DNA from: a virus
Virus record (IMG/VR): IMGVR_UViG_3300047201_000122
Location: 1-52,781 of that record
Length of the DNA: 52,781 bases
Reading direction: 5' to 3' (one strand)
This document shows positions 41,389-50,464 of the stretch, in pieces. Below the pieces are notes generated by a model. That model was not told the origin of the DNA and searched no databases. It saw only the letters and a program-made list of their open reading frames with translations. The translations under genes were made by a program, and so were the position numbers. Every line of letters begins with the position of its first letter. Position 1 is the first letter of the stretch.

Positions 41389-41629
41389 CAAAGAGATTAA
41401 TCAAATAATAGAAAATTATAAACCACATCAAGGTTTTTTTGACTTATCGGTAAAACCTAAAACCTTAAATAAAATCGAGTATGCGAAAATATTAAATACA
41501 CAAAACATTTTAGTAGAGCAGGGGAATAATATAGAATATTTAAAGAAATTTACACCTATACAATATGAGGATTGGAAAGAAATATCAGCGATATATCAGG
41601 CGATTGTTTATCAATATTGGGGGATTTAA
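41381..41629 (+). CDS. Small protein, unknown
   Basis: 82 aa. ATG overlaps the ParB-like stop and has a poor SD, so it may begin elsewhere or be read by coupling. Tyr/Ile-rich helical end (YEDWKEISAIYQAIVYQY). Unknown. Confidence 0.45.
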   Translation: MDNKEINQIIENYKPHQGFFDLSVKPKTLNKIEYAKILNTQNILVEQGNNIEYLKKFTPIQYEDWKEISAIYQAIVYQYWGI

Positions 41630-41631
41630 TA

Positions 41632-41835
41632 ATGGCGTGGAAAGAGAAACATAATTTTATATTAAAAAATAAAATAGATATTATCAAAAAATATAAAGAG
41701 AATATCCCTATCAAGAAAATATCTGAAATATATAATGTATCCAAAGGTTGTATAAGTAATAATTTAAGATTATGGGGTGCGATTCAAAGGCACGGGATAA
41801 AATATTTATTAGGCAAAATTTATGAAAAACAATGA
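41632..41835 (+). CDS. Small HTH protein
   Basis: 67 aa from ATG 41632 (GGGGG upstream). ENIPIKKISEIYNVSKGCISNNLRL is a clear resolvase/homeodomain-like helix-turn-helix. It may be a terminase-associated DNA binder or regulator. Confidence 0.6.
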   Translation: MAWKEKHNFILKNKIDIIKKYKENIPIKKISEIYNVSKGCISNNLRLWGAIQRHGIKYLLGKIYEKQ

Positions 41836-41989
41836 AATTCCAGTATATTGTTGGTATTGTGGAAAAAGATTTTATATTGAGATTAAAAATGTTTATGCAG
41901 GTCATTTGTTTTGTAGTGATGAATGTAGAGAGAATAATTTAAAAGAAGAAATGAAGTTAGAAAAAGGTGAACAGAATGGCAGGAGATAA
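41822..41989 (+). CDS. Small zinc-binding protein
   Basis: 55 aa with CWYCGKRF and CSDECREN 20 residues later, a treble-clef or zinc-ribbon type often encoded near terminases. It overlaps the HTH gene before it and the small terminase after it. Confidence 0.6.
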   Translation: MKNNEIPVYCWYCGKRFYIEIKNVYAGHLFCSDECRENNLKEEMKLEKGEQNGRR

Positions 41990-42503
41990 TAAAGTAGATA
42001 GTAAAACAAAGCAGGAAAGAGTATATAAGGTTAGTTTAATGTTAAGAAGGAAATCTATCTTTTTTATATTAGATTATATTAGATTAAATTGGGGATTGGA
42101 AAGAGCTCAAGCCTTTAATTATATTAAAGAAGCAAAAAATGAATGGCAAAAATATTTTTCACAAATAAAAAAATGTGGGAAAAGTTATTATGTAGCTCAA
42201 TTGAGAGATTTAAAAGACGAAGCCTATGAAAGAAAAATAGTAATAGGTAAAGGTGATAATAAAGAGGCAGTTACCGTTGCTGATTTAGGATTAGTCTTTG
42301 AAATAACCAAAGAAGAAGCTAAATTAATGGGTATATACCCTTCTACTAAAGAAGATATAACTGTAAAGCATTCAGGCGAAATTAATAGTCAATTAACTCA
42401 TATATTAAAAATGGAAGATGAGGAACTTAATGAACTTATTAAAAGACTTTCAAAAACGGGAATTGGCGACAGCCCTACTGGAACAGAAGAGAAGAGAAAT
42501 TAA
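41976..42503 (+). CDS. terS: Terminase small subunit
   Basis: 175 aa from ATG 41976. Helical N-terminus with basic residues (LRRKSIFFILDYIRLNWGLER), then a central helix pair and a C-terminus ITVKHSGEINSQLTHILKME plus DEELNELIKRL, typical of small terminases. It recognises the packaging site and docks on the large subunit. It overlaps the large subunit gene by about 70 bases. Evidence is pattern and position. Confidence 0.75.
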   Translation: MAGDNKVDSKTKQERVYKVSLMLRRKSIFFILDYIRLNWGLERAQAFNYIKEAKNEWQKYFSQIKKCGKSYYVAQLRDLKDEAYERKIVIGKGDNKEAVTVADLGLVFEITKEEAKLMGIYPSTKEDITVKHSGEINSQLTHILKMEDEELNELIKRLSKTGIGDSPTGTEEKRN

Positions 42504-43851
42504 GAAAGACCCCTGGCTATTAGCTGAGATATTGTATCCTAAATATGAATTCAAAGATTTTCATAGGGAATGGTTTTATAATGCTTTAAGTGAAGAAGAG
42601 GATTTATGTTTAGCACCGAGAAAATTTGCTAAAACTACAGTGAGGGCTATAATAAATTCAATATGGGATATGATAAGAAATCCCAATATACAGATTGGCC
42701 TCTGTTCGGATACTAATTCCCAAGCAATACATTTTGGAAGAGAAACTAAAATGCATTGTGAAAGAAATAAAGATTTAATTACTTTATATCCTTATTTAAC
42801 ATCAGGCAGGATATGGGCGGATAATGAATTTACTATAATCGGGGCAACGGAAATTCAGAAGGGAGCAACGATTACTGCTTTTGGTTATGGACAGGCCACA
42901 GGATATGAATTTGATAAACTAATAATTGATGATATAGTTGATTTTGAGAATGTCAGAACAAAATATCAAAGGGATAAATTAGAAGATTGGGTAGGAATGG
43001 GATTGAGGCCGATGCTGAAATCAGGAGGTAAGATAAGTTGGAGCGGTACTCGTTATAATCAGAATGACCAGTATGGCAGGTTGTTAGAAAAAGGGATAAA
43101 GACAAATACAAATTCTCATAAAGCTATACTTGACAATGGAGAATCTATGTGGCCAGAATTATGGCCAATAGAAAAATTATTAGATAAAAAAGAAAAAATG
43201 GGTTCGATGAGTTTTGATGCTCAATACCAAAATGATGTTAAGTTGATGGCTTTAGGAAAGATATTCAAGCGGGAATGGTTTAAATATATCCGAAAGAATC
43301 CTAATGACCCTTCTGAATTTATTAGAGATGACGGAGCGAGAATAAATATAAAAGAACTGGCTATATACCAGACCTGTGATTTAGCGATAAGTAAAGAAAC
43401 GACCGCAGACTATTTTGTGATATTGACTTTTGGAATGGATAAAGAGGGAAATATATATATATTGGATATCCTAAGAGGTAGATATGATTGGCCAGAACAG
43501 AAGAAAATTAGCAGACAGAATTATTTGAAATGGAAAGAATTAGGTTTAAGATGGAGAGGGATTGAAAAAGTTCAATATCAGGCGGTATTATTACAGGAAT
43601 TAAATACCTTTGTAGATATGTCCATAATACCTCTTATTACTATGGGATTAGATAAAATAACCAGAGCAATGCCGATGAGTGCAAAGTATGAAAGTGGGAA
43701 AGTTTATCATAATGCTAATATGGAAATATTGCAGGATTTTGAAGATGAAATGACTTCTTTTAATGAAGGAGAAAATGACGATATGGTAGATTGCACAAGT
43801 TATATACCCCAATGCGTAACCAGAGAGAAATTAAAGGTAAGGGTGAGGTGA
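42430..43851 (+). CDS. terL: Terminase large subunit
   Basis: 473 aa from ATG 42430 (SD GATGAGGAA); ATG 42418 is the alternative. Deviant Walker A LAPRKFAKTT, Walker B LIIDDIVD, and a C-terminal nuclease with CDLAISKETTADYF (first Asp) and NDDMVDCTSY (last Asp pair) identify the packaging motor. It translocates DNA into the prohead and cuts concatemers. Followed by a small gene, an HNH gene and the portal gene. Confidence 0.9.
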   Translation: MNLLKDFQKRELATALLEQKRREIKKDPWLLAEILYPKYEFKDFHREWFYNALSEEEDLCLAPRKFAKTTVRAIINSIWDMIRNPNIQIGLCSDTNSQAIHFGRETKMHCERNKDLITLYPYLTSGRIWADNEFTIIGATEIQKGATITAFGYGQATGYEFDKLIIDDIVDFENVRTKYQRDKLEDWVGMGLRPMLKSGGKISWSGTRYNQNDQYGRLLEKGIKTNTNSHKAILDNGESMWPELWPIEKLLDKKEKMGSMSFDAQYQNDVKLMALGKIFKREWFKYIRKNPNDPSEFIRDDGARINIKELAIYQTCDLAISKETTADYFVILTFGMDKEGNIYILDILRGRYDWPEQKKISRQNYLKWKELGLRWRGIEKVQYQAVLLQELNTFVDMSIIPLITMGLDKITRAMPMSAKYESGKVYHNANMEILQDFEDEMTSFNEGENDDMVDCTSYIPQCVTREKLKVRVR

Positions 43852-43859
43852 AGTAAAAA

Positions 43860-44099
43860 ATGTTTATGAGTCTGAAATTAGAAAGTAAAATTAAAAAGGA
43901 AATTGTAGAAGGTTATAATAGAGGAGATATATTACAAAGGGTTAGGAAGGAATTCGGTTTAATAAGAGGAATCGAATTTTGGTATGATATATGTTATAAT
44001 ACTATATGTTCTGAGATGGGTATTAATCGAAAAAGGGGAGAAGAATTGAAACCGACGAAAGTAAAATTAATACCAAGAAGAGAAGGGGATAATGATTAA
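43860..44099 (+). CDS. Small protein, unknown
   Basis: 79 aa. Helical, basic C-terminus (KPTKVKLIPRREG) and FGLIRGIEFWYDICYN. SD GAGGTGAAG. It lies between terminase and portal; overlaps the HNH start. Confidence 0.5.
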   Translation: MFMSLKLESKIKKEIVEGYNRGDILQRVRKEFGLIRGIEFWYDICYNTICSEMGINRKRGEELKPTKVKLIPRREGDND

Positions 44100-44721
44100 T
44101 AAAAAGGAATACAATAAACAATGGCGGGATAAAAATAAAGAACACATTAAGAAATATAATAAAAAATGGTGGGAAGAAAATCCAGACTATAGAAATGAAT
44201 ATTATGAAAGAAATAAAAAGAAGGTAAAAGAACAAAATAAAAATTGGAGGAAAGGACATCCAGAATATGATATAATATATCTGGGAAAATATAGAGAAGA
44301 GAATAAAGAAAGATTATCAATTCAGCATAAAAAATGGAGAGAAAATAATCCAGAACACCATAAGAAATGGCAAGAAAATAATCTTGATAAACTTCAAGAA
44401 ATTATAAAAAAATACAATAAAACAGAAAAGGGGAAAGCAAACGCTCAAAGAGTCCAATCTAAAAGACGTGCAAATGAGAGAGAGATTATTAATACTTTAA
44501 CCTATCAAGAATGGTTGGACATTTTAAAAGGATATAAATATGAATGTGCTTACTGCAATAAGAAATTTGATTTATTCAATAAACCAGAAAGAGACCACGT
44601 TATCCCTATTTCAAAAGGCGGAAACAATATTAAAGAAAATATCGTTCCTGCTTGCAAAAGTTGTAATAGCAGTAAACAAAGTAAAGATTTAATTATTTTT
44701 AATAAAAACAAAGGAAGGTGA
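44092..44721 (+). CDS. Free-standing HNH homing endonuclease, group 1
   Basis: 209 aa, the longest of its group, with about six N-terminal repeat units (KWRENNPEHHKKWQENN and similar). Core: TEKGKANAQR, INTLTYQEWLDIL, CAYCNKKFDLF, RDHVIPISKGG, CKSCNSSK. Inserted between terminase and portal genes. Its ATG overlaps the preceding stop. Confidence 0.85.
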   Translation: MINKKEYNKQWRDKNKEHIKKYNKKWWEENPDYRNEYYERNKKKVKEQNKNWRKGHPEYDIIYLGKYREENKERLSIQHKKWRENNPEHHKKWQENNLDKLQEIIKKYNKTEKGKANAQRVQSKRRANEREIINTLTYQEWLDILKGYKYECAYCNKKFDLFNKPERDHVIPISKGGNNIKENIVPACKSCNSSKQSKDLIIFNKNKGR

Positions 44722-44727
44722 TGATAG

Positions 44728-46302
44728 ATGAGTAATCGGCCTTTTTGTATAGTCACAAAGGCAGGTAATACTGTCAGGGCAGAAATACTCGATAAATATA
44801 CTCTATCCGGCGAAAGTAAACAATTGGAATCTGATGTATTTGCAGATAGATATGAAAAATATGAATTACAAACTCCACTATACAATCCAATCATAATGGC
44901 CAAACTTATGGAATATTCGACATATCATATGCGTTGTTGCAAAGTAAAGGCAGGTGATTGCGTAGGACAAGGGTGGAGTTTATACCCTTTAGTAGAAAAT
45001 CCAAATGATGCACAAAAGAAAACGATAGAAGAATTCTTTAAGAAGCTACCTGAACCAATAGAAAATACCATTGAAAAAGCACAATTAGATAAAGAACTAA
45101 TTGGTTATTTATCGATAGAAATAGTCAGGGAATATAATAAATTTGATGGTATTATTAGTCTAATAAAACATATTCCAGCTCATACCGTAAGGATTCATAA
45201 GAGCGGGAATAAATTCTGTCAATTATGGCAGGGTGGATTAGGAACTGAAGAAAGAGTATGGTTTAGAAAATTAGGATACGGAAAGGATATTGAAAAAGTA
45301 AATGGATTAGAAAAGGAATCAGGGGAATATACTAAAGAAGAGAGAGCAAATGAATTATTCTGGGATGTAAATTATACCCCCAGAAGTTATTTTTATGGAA
45401 TTCCTGATATAACACCTGCAATAGGAGCTATTACTGGAGATATATCCAGAAGGGATTATAACATAGACTTCTTTACTAATTATGGAGTCCCCGCTTATAT
45501 GGTATATATCACTGGAGATTTTGACCCTGGAGAAGAGAACCCTGAAACTAAAAAGACTCCAATGGAAGAAGAAATAAATGAGAAATTTAAAGAAATCGCT
45601 AAAAATCCTCATTCAGTTATGATTTTAAGTGTTCCAAAAAGAGAAGGTGGTATGGGTGAAGTAACCATTGAAGTAAAACCATTATCAATTGAAGTAAAAG
45701 AAGCAAGTTTTAGAATGTATCGAATAGATAATAGAAACGAAATAATATCTGCTCACGGTATACCCCCATACCGTATAGGGGTATATGAAACAGGAGAATT
45801 GGCAGGTAATTTAGGGCAAGAATCCACTATTATATATAATGAGAGCATAATAAAACCAAGACAAAGGGTATATAAGAATTTAATTAATTTTTACGTCTTG
45901 CCTTCCTTAGGAATAACCGATTGGGAATGGGAACTAAATTCTATTGATATAACTGATGTGGATAAAGAATTAGACCGGGTAGGGGTATTAATTGATAAGG
46001 CAATGGCCACTCCAAACGAAGGGATTGCTTTTATTGGAGATTATTTTGGGATAGAAGTTAAAAGCGATAATCCGGCTATGGATTTACATTATTATATGGG
46101 ACAACCGATAGATTTAGGCGGATATGTTCCTGCTTCTGATATTACCAATGTATTACAAGGTATGAAAGAAAAATTAATTGAGGTGTTTATAGCTAATGTT
46201 ACAAAATCAAGCGGGAGTGATGCTATTCGAGATAGAAAACTTATTAAAGCGATTGCAGACCTTCAAAAAGATTCCAGCAGAAGTAATCAGAGAAGAAAAT
46301 AG
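44728..46302 (+). CDS. Portal protein
   Basis: 524 aa. Segments typical of PBSX/SPP1-like portals: PLYNPIIMAKLMEYSTYHMR, LIGYLSIEIVREYN, HIPAHTVRIHK, YGIPDITPAIGAI and a YNIDFFTNYGVPAYMVYI wing helix. The dodecameric ring is the door for DNA entry and the base for head assembly. It is followed by an overlapping MuF-type gene in the standard order. Confidence 0.85.
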   Translation: MSNRPFCIVTKAGNTVRAEILDKYTLSGESKQLESDVFADRYEKYELQTPLYNPIIMAKLMEYSTYHMRCCKVKAGDCVGQGWSLYPLVENPNDAQKKTIEEFFKKLPEPIENTIEKAQLDKELIGYLSIEIVREYNKFDGIISLIKHIPAHTVRIHKSGNKFCQLWQGGLGTEERVWFRKLGYGKDIEKVNGLEKESGEYTKEERANELFWDVNYTPRSYFYGIPDITPAIGAITGDISRRDYNIDFFTNYGVPAYMVYITGDFDPGEENPETKKTPMEEEINEKFKEIAKNPHSVMILSVPKREGGMGEVTIEVKPLSIEVKEASFRMYRIDNRNEIISAHGIPPYRIGVYETGELAGNLGQESTIIYNESIIKPRQRVYKNLINFYVLPSLGITDWEWELNSIDITDVDKELDRVGVLIDKAMATPNEGIAFIGDYFGIEVKSDNPAMDLHYYMGQPIDLGGYVPASDITNVLQGMKEKLIEVFIANVTKSSGSDAIRDRKLIKAIADLQKDSSRSNQRRK

Positions 46303-47128
46303 ACTCTATGAAAAGCTAAAGGCTCTCTTTACCAAAAGATTTAAGAAGATAATGAGTCAACTTAAAAAAGATGGGTTGCCTTCTTCTGATTCGCAAAGGA
46401 AAATATTATTACATCCTATAATTGAAATGAAGAAGGAATATGCAGATACAGTCATTGAGGGAACGACGGAAGCTTTAAGATATGGAAGGCGAAAAACCTT
46501 TGATGAATTAAAGAAATCAAAATATCTGAAAGTAAAAAAGGCAAAAGGGAAAATCCCGAAACTTCCTATAACCCCAATATTGGAAGTAGAATTTTCTGAT
46601 TTTTCTCCAGAATTGTCAAGAATAATAAGAGATAAAACCTTCGTAGCATCTGAGGCAACTATGGACAGGATAATAGGGGATATAATGAAAAATCTGAAAG
46701 ATAGTTATGAACAGGGGTTAGGGATTGATAATGCCGCAGATAGATTAAAAGAAGTAACTACCAGTATGGAAGATTATGAATTGGTAAGAGTCGCCAGAAC
46801 GGAAATAAACCAAGCACAAAACAAAGGTGCATATTATACTGAGTTGGAATTAGAGCTTGAATATCATAAGTGGTGGACAGCACAAGATGATAAAGTAAGA
46901 GGAAACGACCCTAAAGATAAGGCAGACCACGTTTATTTGCACGGACAAATAGTTAGAGTAGGAGAACCTTTTAGTAATGGATTATTATATCCTGGAGATA
47001 CTTCAGGACCTATATGGGAATGGATAATGTGCCGATGTAGACCTTCTCCTTTCTTGATGCCAGAAGGATATATTGTTCCACCAGGAATGAAATATTTTTA
47101 TGAAGAAGATTTAATACCGATAGGATAA
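46196..47128 (+). CDS. MuF / SPP1 gp7-like minor head protein
   Basis: 310 aa. The C-terminal 110 residues hold the MuF core: VARTEINQAQNKGAYY, HKWWTAQDDKVR, DHVYLHGQIVRVGEPF and MCRCRPSP. An N-terminal helical domain precedes it. These proteins bind the portal and are packaged or ejected with DNA. ATG 46196 has SD GAGGTG at 11 bases; ATG 46220 is also possible. It overlaps the portal gene by about 100 bases. Confidence 0.8.
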   Translation: MLQNQAGVMLFEIENLLKRLQTFKKIPAEVIREENRLYEKLKALFTKRFKKIMSQLKKDGLPSSDSQRKILLHPIIEMKKEYADTVIEGTTEALRYGRRKTFDELKKSKYLKVKKAKGKIPKLPITPILEVEFSDFSPELSRIIRDKTFVASEATMDRIIGDIMKNLKDSYEQGLGIDNAADRLKEVTTSMEDYELVRVARTEINQAQNKGAYYTELELELEYHKWWTAQDDKVRGNDPKDKADHVYLHGQIVRVGEPFSNGLLYPGDTSGPIWEWIMCRCRPSPFLMPEGYIVPPGMKYFYEEDLIPIG

Positions 47129-47140
47129 AGGAAGGATATT

Positions 47141-47323
47141 ATGGGAAAAATAAAAGAAGTAAGATGTGGGGAATGCGGGGATTTACTTTTTAAAGTTATT
47201 GATGAAGAATATATAGAAATAATATGTGAAAGGGAAGGGCACAAGACTTTATGGAGAATACCAGAAACCCACTTGACAAATAAAAAAGAACCTGATAAAC
47301 TTTATATTGAAAATATTAAATAA
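47141..47323 (+). CDS. Com-like small zinc-binding protein
   Basis: 60 aa. EVRCGECGDLLFKVIDEEYIE resembles Mu Com-type zinc knuckles; the second pair is degenerate (CEREGH). In Mu, Com activates a DNA-modification gene by binding mRNA. Here no mom gene is seen next to it, so its target is unknown. A strong terminator follows. Confidence 0.5.
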   Translation: MGKIKEVRCGECGDLLFKVIDEEYIEIICEREGHKTLWRIPETHLTNKKEPDKLYIENIK

Positions 47324-47350
47324 ATAAAAATTCTCGTGTGAGAACCTTTT

Positions 47351-47383
47351 AGAGAACCTGAGCGAGTAGGTTCTCTTTTTTTT
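47351..47383 (+). terminator. Intrinsic terminator before the protease/scaffold gene
   Basis: AGAGAACCT (47351-47359) pairs with AGGTTCTCT (47368-47376), then eight T (47376-47383). A weak promoter-like TTGACA-17-TAAACT (47273-47301) lies just upstream. Confidence 0.85.
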
Positions 47384-47402
47384 GGGAAAGAGGTGATGAT
47401 AT

Positions 47403-49334
47403 ATGCCTACACATACAGGATATGATAGTAGTAATAAACCTCCTTGTTTTGCACAGTGGGGCAATTCAGGAAAGAAATATTATTATACCTGTGGAGATAA
47501 AGGAGCAATGGACGAAGCAAAGGCAAAAGCCAATGCACAAGGGCAGGCAATAAGAGCAAGCGGTTGGACAGAAAGTAAAAAATTTAATGAGAAAGGAGAT
47601 GAAAACAATTTGAAAGTAATTAAAGATAAAGCTGCTATTGAATCTTATGAGGAAAAAATACAAAAAGTAAGGAATGCTTTTGAAGGGAATAATACATCAC
47701 AACCTATGGAAGCGGAAGTTAGTAGCATAATGGTAGTATATACTTTTGATAGTTCAGTTATCTTAAAAGATTATAATACCCAGAAATATTATGAAGCTGA
47801 TTATTCTATTTTACCAGATGGGAATATAGTCAAAGGAGTACCAAAAGAAGTAGAATTAACCTATGTCCAAAAACGATTATTTGCAGAGAGTCTTGATTTT
47901 TCAAGTATCAAGAATATTGATGATATCAAAAATGCTTTGGATGAGGTTAAAAAGTATGATTGGAGTTGGGCAGGAAGTTTTACTAAATGTGTAGAAATAT
48001 TAACAGATAAACCGGGTATAGATAATCCAGAAGGTTTATGCTCTTGGTTACATCACGAAGCAGAAGGAAAATGGCCAGGCGAAAAAGCAAGAGAAGAAAT
48101 AATAACTAAAGAAAAAGGTTGCGAATTAACTGGTCCAATAGTTATGAAAAATGAAGCACAAAGAATTGTTTATGCCGCGGTTTTAGTTCCCGGTGAACCT
48201 GATTATGATTATGACAAAGGAGAAAAAATATTAACTAGAGAAGAAATAGAAAGGGTTGCACATAAATGGATGCTGGATTATATGAATATTGATGTTATGC
48301 ATTCTCTAAATAACGTAGCTAAACCTGTAGAAACTTTCCTTCTACCTATGGAATGGAATGTCGAAGCTTATGGCCAGAAATTGAAATTACCCATAGGAAC
48401 TTGGGTAATGGCTTCGAAAGTTGTTGATGATATTACTTGGAAAAAAGTAGAGAGTGGAGAACTGACTGGCTATTCAGTAATGGGAATAAGGAATACAGCT
48501 TTGAAGAGTCTATTGGATAGTGCCTCCAAAGGAAAAGATATTCTGGAAGAAATAAAAGCTGTTTTGAAAAAGACTTTAATAAAAGATTTAGGAGAGGATT
48601 GGATTGTGCCGTTTGTCAGTCTAGTTGATGAAGCTTGTGTTCCTAAGTCAAAATTCTTTGCTATTAAAGGTAAAGATAAGAATGATACGGAAGGGGTGAT
48701 AAATAGGTTAATAAATTTTGTGAAAGGTAAAAAGGAAGAATCTGAGAAAGGTATATTAGATATAGCAAATTCATTAAAAGATATAGTAGAAAAAAAAGGT
48801 AGAACAATAAGTGATGCTACCTATACTCAATTAAGAAATGCGATTACAGCTTTAAATAAATTGGTGGAAAAAGCAGATAGGGAAAGAGAAGAAAATTCTG
48901 ATAAAAATAAAAAGAAAGAAGGTGATACAAAAATGACCGAACAAGAAGTCAAGAAATTAAAAGATGAAATATTAGTAGAAGTTACGACTAAAGTAGGGGA
49001 GCAATTAAAACCTCTAATTGAAGCATTGAAAGTTCTTATTCCAGAGAAGAAAGAGGAAGATAGTAAAGAGCCAACGAATAAGGATGAAAAAGTTGAACTA
49101 GTAATAAAAACTAATGTAAAGGTCGATGATAAAGAAACTCTTACCAAAACCATTGGGGAATTGCAGGAAACGATAAGGAAATACAAAGAAGAAAAAGAAG
49201 GCAAATCTAATTCTTTAAAGGGACAGGATGATGCTAAAGATAAGGAAGATTATACTTATAAAGACCATATGGATGATTTAGATAGAGATGGTTATGGTAG
49301 ACGTAAAAAGAAAAAAGAACCTGAGAAGAAATAA
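47403..49334 (+). CDS. Capsid maturation protease fused to scaffold (XkdF-like)
   Basis: 643 aa. The N-terminal 60 residues (FAQWGNSGKKYYYTCGDKGA) are a small domain seen on phage head proteins. The centre (AAVLVPGEPDYDYDKGEKIL, AHKWMLDYMNIDVMHSLNNV, GTWVMASKVVDDITW, GELTGYSVMG) fits the XkdF-type protease that trims capsid proteins. The C-terminal 135 residues are coiled coil with a basic end, scaffold-like. An in-frame TTG (47610) behind AAAGGAG and an ATG (48933) behind GAAGGTGAT may give shorter forms. Confidence 0.75.
   Translation: MPTHTGYDSSNKPPCFAQWGNSGKKYYYTCGDKGAMDEAKAKANAQGQAIRASGWTESKKFNEKGDENNLKVIKDKAAIESYEEKIQKVRNAFEGNNTSQPMEAEVSSIMVVYTFDSSVILKDYNTQKYYEADYSILPDGNIVKGVPKEVELTYVQKRLFAESLDFSSIKNIDDIKNALDEVKKYDWSWAGSFTKCVEILTDKPGIDNPEGLCSWLHHEAEGKWPGEKAREEIITKEKGCELTGPIVMKNEAQRIVYAAVLVPGEPDYDYDKGEKILTREEIERVAHKWMLDYMNIDVMHSLNNVAKPVETFLLPMEWNVEAYGQKLKLPIGTWVMASKVVDDITWKKVESGELTGYSVMGIRNTALKSLLDSASKGKDILEEIKAVLKKTLIKDLGEDWIVPFVSLVDEACVPKSKFFAIKGKDKNDTEGVINRLINFVKGKKEESEKGILDIANSLKDIVEKKGRTISDATYTQLRNAITALNKLVEKADREREENSDKNKKKEGDTKMTEQEVKKLKDEILVEVTTKVGEQLKPLIEALKVLIPEKKEEDSKEPTNKDEKVELVIKTNVKVDDKETLTKTIGELQETIRKYKEEKEGKSNSLKGQDDAKDKEDYTYKDHMDDLDRDGYGRRKKKKEPEKK
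48933..49334 (+). CDS. Nested in-frame scaffold protein
   Basis: 133 aa, same frame as the protease gene. ATG 48933 has GAAGGTGAT seven to fifteen bases upstream. The product begins MTEQEVKKLKDEILVEV and is coiled coil with a basic tail. A separate scaffold from an internal start copies the lambda C/Nu3 arrangement (established there, inferred here). Confidence 0.55.
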   Translation: MTEQEVKKLKDEILVEVTTKVGEQLKPLIEALKVLIPEKKEEDSKEPTNKDEKVELVIKTNVKVDDKETLTKTIGELQETIRKYKEEKEGKSNSLKGQDDAKDKEDYTYKDHMDDLDRDGYGRRKKKKEPEKK

Positions 49335-49365
49335 TAAAAATTACAAATGAAAGGAGATGATATTA

Positions 49366-50403
49366 TTGTTATCACAAGAAGAACTATTAGCGTTATTAGA
49401 AAAAGCAATGACTTTGAAGGGTGGGATAATCGAAATAACCGATTTAGGTGAATCTATCTTACAACCTCAAAAATTTACTAAATTCGTGCAACAGATGCAA
49501 GAGGATACGGTTATATTACCAGAGGCTCGATATGTCAAAATGGATAGTCAGATAGTAGATATAGATAGGGTTGCTTTTCTGGGTAGAATATTAAAATCAG
49601 GAAACGACAATACCGATAAGGCAGTGCCAGTGCATAGAAATTTAACAGAAGGAGAATTTACTATACCTGTAACTTATACTAACCATTTAACCGCTTCTGA
49701 ATTTCAGGCTATTGTATCTTTACGAGATAAGATGTTAAGAAGAAACATTGAAAGAGAAGGATTCGAGAGCACTCTTATCGATATGTTGGGTTCAGCAGTA
49801 GGTAGGGATTCTGAAGAGTTATATTTATTCGGTGATACAGATTTAACTCAGGGTCAAGATGATGTTCTTAATAAATTTGATGGTTGGATTAAACTTGCAG
49901 TAGGTAAAGTTTATGGAGTAGGTGGGGATGCGGATTTTGACCCTACTGATGATGAAGTCTATCCTGAAAATATGTTTAAGGCAATGTTGGGTGCAATCCC
50001 AAAGGTATATTTGAAGAATAGAAGTGGTTTTAGATTCTGGGTAAATTATGATACAGATGATGCCTATCGAGATTTATTGAAAAAGAGAAATACCGGACTT
50101 GGGGATAGTGTTCAGACTCAATTTAATGAAATAGCTTACAAAGGTATTCCTGTAAGAAGGGTCCCAATGATTGAAAGAGCAAAGACAATTGGAAATGGCG
50201 GACCAGGGGATGTATGCTTACTCGGTTATCCTAATAACTTAGTTTGGGGTGTATTTGCACAAATAGCTATCGAGAGAGAAAGGGAAGCTAAACAACGTAG
50301 AACTGATTTTGTCTTATCTCTTGAAGTATCTTGCAATTACGAAGACGAGAACGCTGCGGTAGTTGCCTATATTGAAAAAGAAAATCCAAGTGCTGTATCG
50401 TAA
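49366..50403 (+). CDS. Major capsid protein (HK97 fold)
   Basis: 345 aa from TTG 49366, nine bases after GGAG; ATG 49357 is too close to the SD. The N-terminal helix LSQEELLALLEKAMTLKGG is followed by HK97-fold segments: TASEFQAIVSLRDKMLRRNIE (spine helix), LGSAVGRDSEELYLFGD, and a P-domain beta region ending VSLEVSCNYEDENAAVVAYI. It directly follows the protease/scaffold gene and has a strong terminator after it. High expression is expected. Confidence 0.85.
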   Translation: MLSQEELLALLEKAMTLKGGIIEITDLGESILQPQKFTKFVQQMQEDTVILPEARYVKMDSQIVDIDRVAFLGRILKSGNDNTDKAVPVHRNLTEGEFTIPVTYTNHLTASEFQAIVSLRDKMLRRNIEREGFESTLIDMLGSAVGRDSEELYLFGDTDLTQGQDDVLNKFDGWIKLAVGKVYGVGGDADFDPTDDEVYPENMFKAMLGAIPKVYLKNRSGFRFWVNYDTDDAYRDLLKKRNTGLGDSVQTQFNEIAYKGIPVRRVPMIERAKTIGNGGPGDVCLLGYPNNLVWGVFAQIAIEREREAKQRRTDFVLSLEVSCNYEDENAAVVAYIEKENPSAVS

Positions 50404-50418
50404 GATATAAGTAAAATT

Positions 50419-50450
50419 AAGAGGCAGTAGAATAATATTTACTGCCTCTT
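50419..50450 (+). terminator. Intrinsic terminator after the capsid gene
   Basis: AAGAGGCAGTA (50419-50429) pairs with TACTGCCTCTT (50440-50450), 11 pairs, ten-base loop, T/A-rich tail. Confidence 0.85.
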
Positions 50451-50464
50451 TAATAAGGAGAAAT

